Assembly (NCBI GenBank): GCA_946644025.1
Contig: CAMPCG010000059.1
Span: 1-11,767 of the forward strand
DNA from: an uncultured Prevotellaceae bacterium
GTDB taxonomy: Bacteria; Bacteroidota; Bacteroidia; Bacteroidales; Bacteroidaceae
Direction: 5' to 3'
DNA: 11,767 bases
Shown here: positions 8,156 to 11,767 of the stretch, one piece after another
Layout: each line of letters begins with the position of its first letter
Numbering within the stretch: the first letter of the stretch is position 1
The notes under the pieces: model-generated
Told to the model about the DNA's origin: nothing
What the model saw: the letters and a program-made list of their open reading frames with translations, nothing else
Database searches by the model: none
Made by a program: the position numbers and the translations under genes

Positions 8156-10339
8156 TCAGTTAGCCATGTCTGAGATGAACTTGATGCGCACCAGGCGTAT
8201 CTCTGCCTCGGGAATGTCGGCGGAGAACTCCTCGTAGGCGGCCTCGAGGTCGTCGGTCTCCTGCTCGCGGAAGAACTCGTAGATGTCGCTCACGTCGTCG
8301 GGGTCCATAATCTCGTCGAGGAAGTAGTCAATGTTAATCTTGTTGCCGCTGTAGAGCACGATGCCCTCCAGTTCGTCGAGCAGTTCGTCGAAGTCTATTC
8401 CCAGTGCGTTGGCGATGTCGTCGAGGGCTATGCGTCGGTCGATGTTCTGCAGAATCTTGAGCTTGCGCATGGAGTCCTTGGCCTTGGTGCGTATGCGCAT
8501 GTCGGCCTGTCGCTCGATGTCGTTCTCCTCGCAGTATTTCTTGATGAGGTTGACGAACTCCTTGGCGTATGGCTGCCTTGTCTTTCCGTCGCCCACGCCC
8601 TGTATGTTCTTCAGTTCTTCGAGCGAGACGGGGTAGTAGGTGGCCATCTGCTCTATGGATACGTCCTGGAAGATGACGTATGGCGGTCTGTCGAGCTTGC
8701 GCGACCACTTTCGTCTGAGGTCGAGCAGCATGGCCGAGAGTGTGGGGTCGAGGGCGCTGGTGCCTCCCTCGGCGTTGTTCAGGTCGATGTCGTCGCTGAA
8801 CTCGTGGTCTTCGGCCACCATGAACGACGTGGGGTGCTTGATGAACTTCTTTCCGGCGGCGGTGACCTTGAGCAGGCCGTAGTTCTCCACCTCCTTCTTC
8901 AGGTAACCGGCGATGAGGGCCTGCCGTATGACGGGGTTCCAAATCTTGGGGTTGTCGTCCTCACCGCTTCCAAACTCGTCGTAGTCCTGGTGCTTGTGGG
9001 CCAGTATCTCGTCGGTCTCCCGTCCCATGATGAAGTCTATGACGTAGTCCGTGCGGAAGTTCTCCTTGATGGCGAGTATGGCGTTGAGTGCCGTGACGAG
9101 CTGCTTGCTGGCCTCCACGCGCTCCACGGGGTGCAGGCAGTTGTCGCAGTTCTCGCAGTTGTCCTTGGGATATTCCTCGCCGAAGTAGTGCAGGAGCATC
9201 TTTCTCCGGCATAGGCTGGTCTCGGCGTAGGCGGCCGTCTCTTGCAGCAGCTGGCGGCCAATGTCCTGCTCGGCCACGGGCTTCCCCTCCATAAACTTGT
9301 CGAGCTTCTGCAGGTCCTTGTAGCTGTAGAAGGCGAGGCAGATGCCCTCTCCGCCGTCTCGTCCGGCGCGTCCCGTCTCCTGGTAGTAACCCTCCAGGCT
9401 CTTGGGTATGTCGTAGTGTATGACGAAGCGTACGTCGGGCTTGTCTATTCCCATTCCGAAGGCGATGGTTGCCACGATGACGTCTATGCGCTCCATGATG
9501 AAGTCGTCCTGCGTCTCCGACCGCTTGTTGGTCTCCAGTCCGGCGTGGTAGGCCGCGGCCTTGATGTCGTTGGCGCGCAGCACCTCGGCCAGGTCCTCCA
9601 CCTTCTTTCGTGAGAGGCAGTAGATGATGCCGCTCTTGCCCTCGTGCTGCTTGATGAATCGCACGATGTCCTTGTCTATCTCGCGCGTCTTGGGCCGCAC
9701 TTCGTAGTAGAGGTTGGGTCTGTTGAACGACGACTTGAACTCCACGGCGTCCAGTATGCCAAGGTTCTTCTTGATGTCCGTGCGCACCTTGTCGGTGGCC
9801 GTGGCGGTGAGTGCTATGACGGGCGCGTCGCCTATCTCGTTGATGATGGGCCTTATGCGGCGGTACTCCGGCCTGAAATCGTGTCCCCACTCCGAGATGC
9901 AGTGGGCCTCGTCGATGGCGTAGAACGATATCTTCACCGTCCTGAGGAACTCCACGTTCTCCTCTTTGGTGAGCGACTCCGGCGCGACGTAGAGCAGCTT
10001 GGTGCGCCCCTCCACGATGTCCTTCTTCACCAGGTCTACGGCCGTCTTGTTGAGCGACGAGTTGAGGAAGTGTGCCGTTCCCTCCTGCTCGCTGAGGTGG
10101 GTGATGAAGTCCACCTGGTTCTTCATCAGCGCGATGAGCGGCGATATGACGATGGCCACGCCGTCCATGAGCAGCGACGGCAGCTGGTAGCAGAGGCTCT
10201 TTCCTCCGCCCGTAGGCATGAGCACGAAGGTGTTCTTACCGTCGAGCACGCTCTGTATGATGGCCTCCTGGTCGCCCTTAAAGGTGTCGAAGCCGAAGTA
10301 TTTCTTCAGGGCTCCGTTCAGTGTTTTTGTCTTTGCCAT
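8156..10339 (-). CDS. recQ: ATP-dependent DNA helicase RecQ
   Basis: A 3'-5' superfamily 2 DNA helicase for recombination and fork repair. Motifs in order: motif 0 FKGDQEAI (20-27), Walker A MPTGGGKS (41-48), DEAHCISEWGHDFRPEY (143-159) with the RecQ aromatic loop, TATATDK (178-184), YCLSRKK (240-246), AYHAGL (263-268) and YYQETGRAGRDG (318-329). The zinc site is Cys377, Cys395, Cys398 and Cys401. A winged-helix RQC region (about 410-515) and an HRDC-like domain (about 530-605, ELKNIQGVGDGKTRQPYAKEF) follow. The 727 residues exceed E. coli RecQ (about 610): the extra C-terminal ~120 residues are acidic with a helix-turn-helix-like stretch (RRIALDDIANALGIDFDEL), a pattern I recall in Bacteroidota RecQ. 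It starts 41 bp after the MNT gene and shares its strand with clpX. Confidence 0.96.
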   Translation of the reverse strand: MAKTKTLNGALKKYFGFDTFKGDQEAIIQSVLDGKNTFVLMPTGGGKSLCYQLPSLLMDGVAIVISPLIALMKNQVDFITHLSEQEGTAHFLNSSLNKTAVDLVKKDIVEGRTKLLYVAPESLTKEENVEFLRTVKISFYAIDEAHCISEWGHDFRPEYRRIRPIINEIGDAPVIALTATATDKVRTDIKKNLGILDAVEFKSSFNRPNLYYEVRPKTREIDKDIVRFIKQHEGKSGIIYCLSRKKVEDLAEVLRANDIKAAAYHAGLETNKRSETQDDFIMERIDVIVATIAFGMGIDKPDVRFVIHYDIPKSLEGYYQETGRAGRDGGEGICLAFYSYKDLQKLDKFMEGKPVAEQDIGRQLLQETAAYAETSLCRRKMLLHYFGEEYPKDNCENCDNCLHPVERVEASKQLVTALNAILAIKENFRTDYVIDFIMGRETDEILAHKHQDYDEFGSGEDDNPKIWNPVIRQALIAGYLKKEVENYGLLKVTAAGKKFIKHPTSFMVAEDHEFSDDIDLNNAEGGTSALDPTLSAMLLDLRRKWSRKLDRPPYVIFQDVSIEQMATYYPVSLEELKNIQGVGDGKTRQPYAKEFVNLIKKYCEENDIERQADMRIRTKAKDSMRKLKILQNIDRRIALDDIANALGIDFDELLDELEGIVLYSGNKINIDYFLDEIMDPDDVSDIYEFFREQETDDLEAAYEEFSADIPEAEIRLVRIKFISDMAN

Positions 10340-10380
10340 GTTAATCTCGCTTTTTTAAGATGACAGTATTGTCGGGTGAA

Positions 10381-10695
10381 TCATACGGCGATGCCCGTTC
10401 GCATCACGTCCTTGTAGAGTGGCGACCAGCGGTCCTCGGCCATTAGCACTGGCTCGATAAGCAGACTTACTTTATCAACATCGTGCCAGAGGTTCTCGGC
10501 AATCTCGAACTTGCTGCCGCCGTATGTAGGCACGATGACGGCCACGTCGATGTCGCTGTCCGGGTTGGCGTAGCCTTTGGCGTAGGAGCCGAACATCAGC
10601 ACCTTTGGCTCTTCCTTGAATCGCGGGCTTATCACGCGCTTGTATCTGCGGACGAGCTGCAGGGCCTCATCTCTTGTAAGCGTTCTTCTATCCAT
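10381..10695 (-). CDS. MNT-type minimal nucleotidyltransferase, partner of the HEPN protein
   Basis: A 104-residue DNA polymerase beta-superfamily domain. GSYAKGYANPDSDIDVAVIV (36-55) contains the GS helix start and the metal-binding pair Asp48/Asp50; Glu81 in LIEPVLM may be the third acidic residue. In characterised pairs, MNT enzymes transfer AMP to the HEPN partner and so neutralise it as an antitoxin; here that role is inferred from pairing. The ATG at 10693-10695 is preferred over an in-frame TTG at 10734, which would add 13 mostly charged residues. Even so it overlaps the HEPN gene by 64 bp in another frame, implying translational coupling. No zinc or regulatory domain is present. Confidence 0.85.
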   Translation of the reverse strand: MDRRTLTRDEALQLVRRYKRVISPRFKEEPKVLMFGSYAKGYANPDSDIDVAVIVPTYGGSKFEIAENLWHDVDKVSLLIEPVLMAEDRWSPLYKDVMRTGIAV

Positions 10696-11063
10696 TGCTT
10701 TATCTTTTTTGTCTCGTCTATAAAATAACGGCAAGCCTGCTTGGTGAGCGTGCGCGTCAGTTCGGCCCGGTCTTCGGGGTAGCGCGACTCAATGTTATAA
10801 TTCATAATGTGGTCCATGAACCGACGTTGCTCGTCGCTCATCTTTTCATAGAGTCCGCAGCCTTCAGCCAGGCGCTTGTGGCTGTGCGTGTATGGCGGGT
10901 CGTCCTCGCGTGTGCCGCTCCAGTAGCCCTTCAGTGTCTTCTCTATCACCTGGTGGCACATGAAGGCGACATACAGCCAACGGCCTGTGCGATACATTGC
11001 CTCTGCCGTCTCTAAGTCATAATTGGCTATGTCGAACCAATATTCCACTGTCCTCTCTTCCAT
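10632..11063 (-). CDS. HEPN domain protein (PF05168-like), candidate toxin or substrate-binding partner of MNT
   Basis: A 143-residue, mainly helical protein. The first half has the typical HEPN block, AFMCHQVIEKTLKGYW (33-48, matching FhAQQAvEKaLKA-type helices), then THSHKRL (59-65) and SRYPED (93-98), matching the RYPD motif of this HEPN subfamily. Classical HEPN RNases use R-x4-6-H. The only such string here is Arg80-x4-His85, before the RYP block, and no HxY follows it, so RNase activity is uncertain. The last ~20 residues (RLQEMRPCSSSADTSA) overlap the MNT gene and look like low-constraint tail. It starts 13 bp after the clpX stop, so it is probably transcribed from the clp promoter. 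Alternatively the pair may be a non-toxic nucleotide-binding complex. Confidence 0.85.
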   Translation of the reverse strand: MEERTVEYWFDIANYDLETAEAMYRTGRWLYVAFMCHQVIEKTLKGYWSGTREDDPPYTHSHKRLAEGCGLYEKMSDEQRRFMDHIMNYNIESRYPEDRAELTRTLTKQACRYFIDETKKIKQWIEERLQEMRPCSSSADTSA

Positions 11064-11076
11064 GTCCTTGAATCCG

Positions 11077-11767
11077 TTACTCTATATGTGACTTTTCCAG
11101 TTGCTGCTTGACATAGTCGGCCGTCACTTCAAACTTGTCTATGTCCTTCGACGGTATCTCGAACATGGCGTCGGTCATTACGCTCTCCACGATGGAGCGC
11201 AGTCCGCGTGCTCCGAGCTTGAACTCCACGGCCTTGTCCACGAAGGCCCTTTTGGCCTCGGGGGTGAAGGTCAGCTCTATGCCGTCCATCTGGAACAGCT
11301 TCTGATACTGGCGTATGATGGAGTTCTTCGGCTCCACGAGTATACGTTCGAGTGCGTCGCGGTCCAGCGGGTTCAGGTAGGTCAGCACGGGCAGACGGCC
11401 AATGATTTCGGGTATGAGCCCGAAGCTCTTCAGGTCTTGCGGCGATACGTACTTCATGAGGTCGTTCTTGTCTATCTTCCTCACGTTCTGCACCGAGTCG
11501 AACCCCACGGTGTGGGTGTTCAGCCGCTGTGCTATCTTGCGCTCTATGCCGTCGAAGGCGCCTCCGCAGATGAAGAGGATGTTGCGTGTGTCCACCGAGA
11601 TGTACTCCTGGTCGGGGTGCTTTCGTCCTCCCTTTGGCGGCACGTTCACGTTGGTGCCCTCGAGCAGCTTGAGCAGTCCCTGCTGCACGCCCTCGCCCGA
11701 TACGTCGCGGGTGATGGAGGGGTTGTCCTGCTTGCGTGCTATCTTGTCTATCTCGTCAATGAACACG
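11077..11767 (-). CDS. clpX: ATP-dependent Clp protease ATP-binding subunit ClpX (C-terminal part; start outside window)
   Basis: The hexameric AAA+ unfoldase that feeds tagged proteins to ClpP. The visible ~230 residues begin at Walker B (VFIDEIDK; the codon at the window edge is GTG for the conserved Val, not a start). They continue through the pore-2 loop region [11 protein letters not shown], the sensor-1 strand [22 protein letters not shown] (arginine finger in GRLP) and sensor-2 GARGLRSI, ending normally with [11 protein letters not shown]. The zinc-binding N-domain, Walker A and most of the large AAA+ subdomain lie beyond the right edge. In many Bacteroidota the order is tig-clpP-clpX-recQ; here two small genes separate clpX from recQ. 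Confidence 0.97.
   Translation of the reverse strand, partial: VFIDEIDKIARKQDNPSITRDVSGEGVQQGLLKLLEGTNVNVPPKGGRKHPDQEYISVDTRNILFICGGAFDGIERKIAQRLNTHTVGFDSVQNVRKIDKNDLMKYVSPQDLKSFGLIPEIIGRLPVLTYLNPLDRDALERILVEPKNSIIRQYQKLFQMDGIELTFTPEAKRAFVDKAVEFKLGARGLRSIVESVMTDAMFEIPSKDIDKFEVTADYVKQQLEKSHIE

Noticed and set aside
10696..10734. TTG start adding 13 residues to the MNT protein
   Set aside because: The downstream ATG gives a normal-length MNT domain and less overlap with HEPN; the extra residues are charged and unlike family N-termini.
11764..11766. Apparent clpX start codon at the window edge
   Set aside because: GTG here encodes the conserved Val of the Walker B strand VFIDEID; the real start is outside the window.

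Overview
The window looks like chromosomal DNA of a GC-rich Bacteroidota, most likely a gut or rumen Prevotella-type organism (inference). The signs are a multidomain PL11 pectin lyase, the clpX-recQ neighbourhood, start codons without Shine-Dalgarno sequences, and many small intergenic repeats. I see no rRNA, tRNA, CRISPR array, insertion sequence or phage gene.

Layout. Positions 1-4058 (+) hold the 3' part of a very large secreted rhamnogalacturonan lyase: a PL11 propeller, a long beta-solenoid with autotransporter-type strand repeats, and a C-terminal dockerin-like pair. Positions 4069-4241 are a 45-bp minisatellite with a perfect hairpin in every unit. Positions 4260-5171 (+) encode a PAP2/Aur1-type membrane enzyme. 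A hairpin at 5187-5217 separates it from a convergent minus-strand block, read from right to left: clpX (partial), a HEPN protein and its MNT nucleotidyltransferase partner (overlapping genes), recQ, nadK, and an ABC exporter half-transporter.

How the genes work together. Rhamnogalacturonan lyase would cut the pectin backbone outside the cell. The PAP2/Aur1-like enzyme points to head-group transfer or dephosphorylation of a membrane lipid. The minus-strand block is mostly housekeeping (protein quality control, DNA repair, NADP synthesis). Into it a HEPN-MNT pair, a candidate toxin-antitoxin or RNA-targeting module, appears to have been inserted between clpX and recQ, which are adjacent in many Bacteroidota.

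The most unusual signal is not a gene but repeat invasion. At least four short repeat families sit in or directly against genes: (i) a CCCGACGC-GTTA-GCGTCGGG-type palindrome present in frame inside the lyase gene at two separate protein loops; (ii) the 45-bp GCGGCCT-GCG-AGGCCGC minisatellite; (iii) GAGTTAG heptanucleotide arrays that frame nadK on both sides, supply its stop codon and abut the start of the ABC gene; (iv) a C-rich CACCCCTCCCCC element present as an intergenic hairpin and, apparently, as an in-frame loop in the ABC transporter's ATPase domain. No strongly supported new defence or biosynthetic system is visible beyond these.
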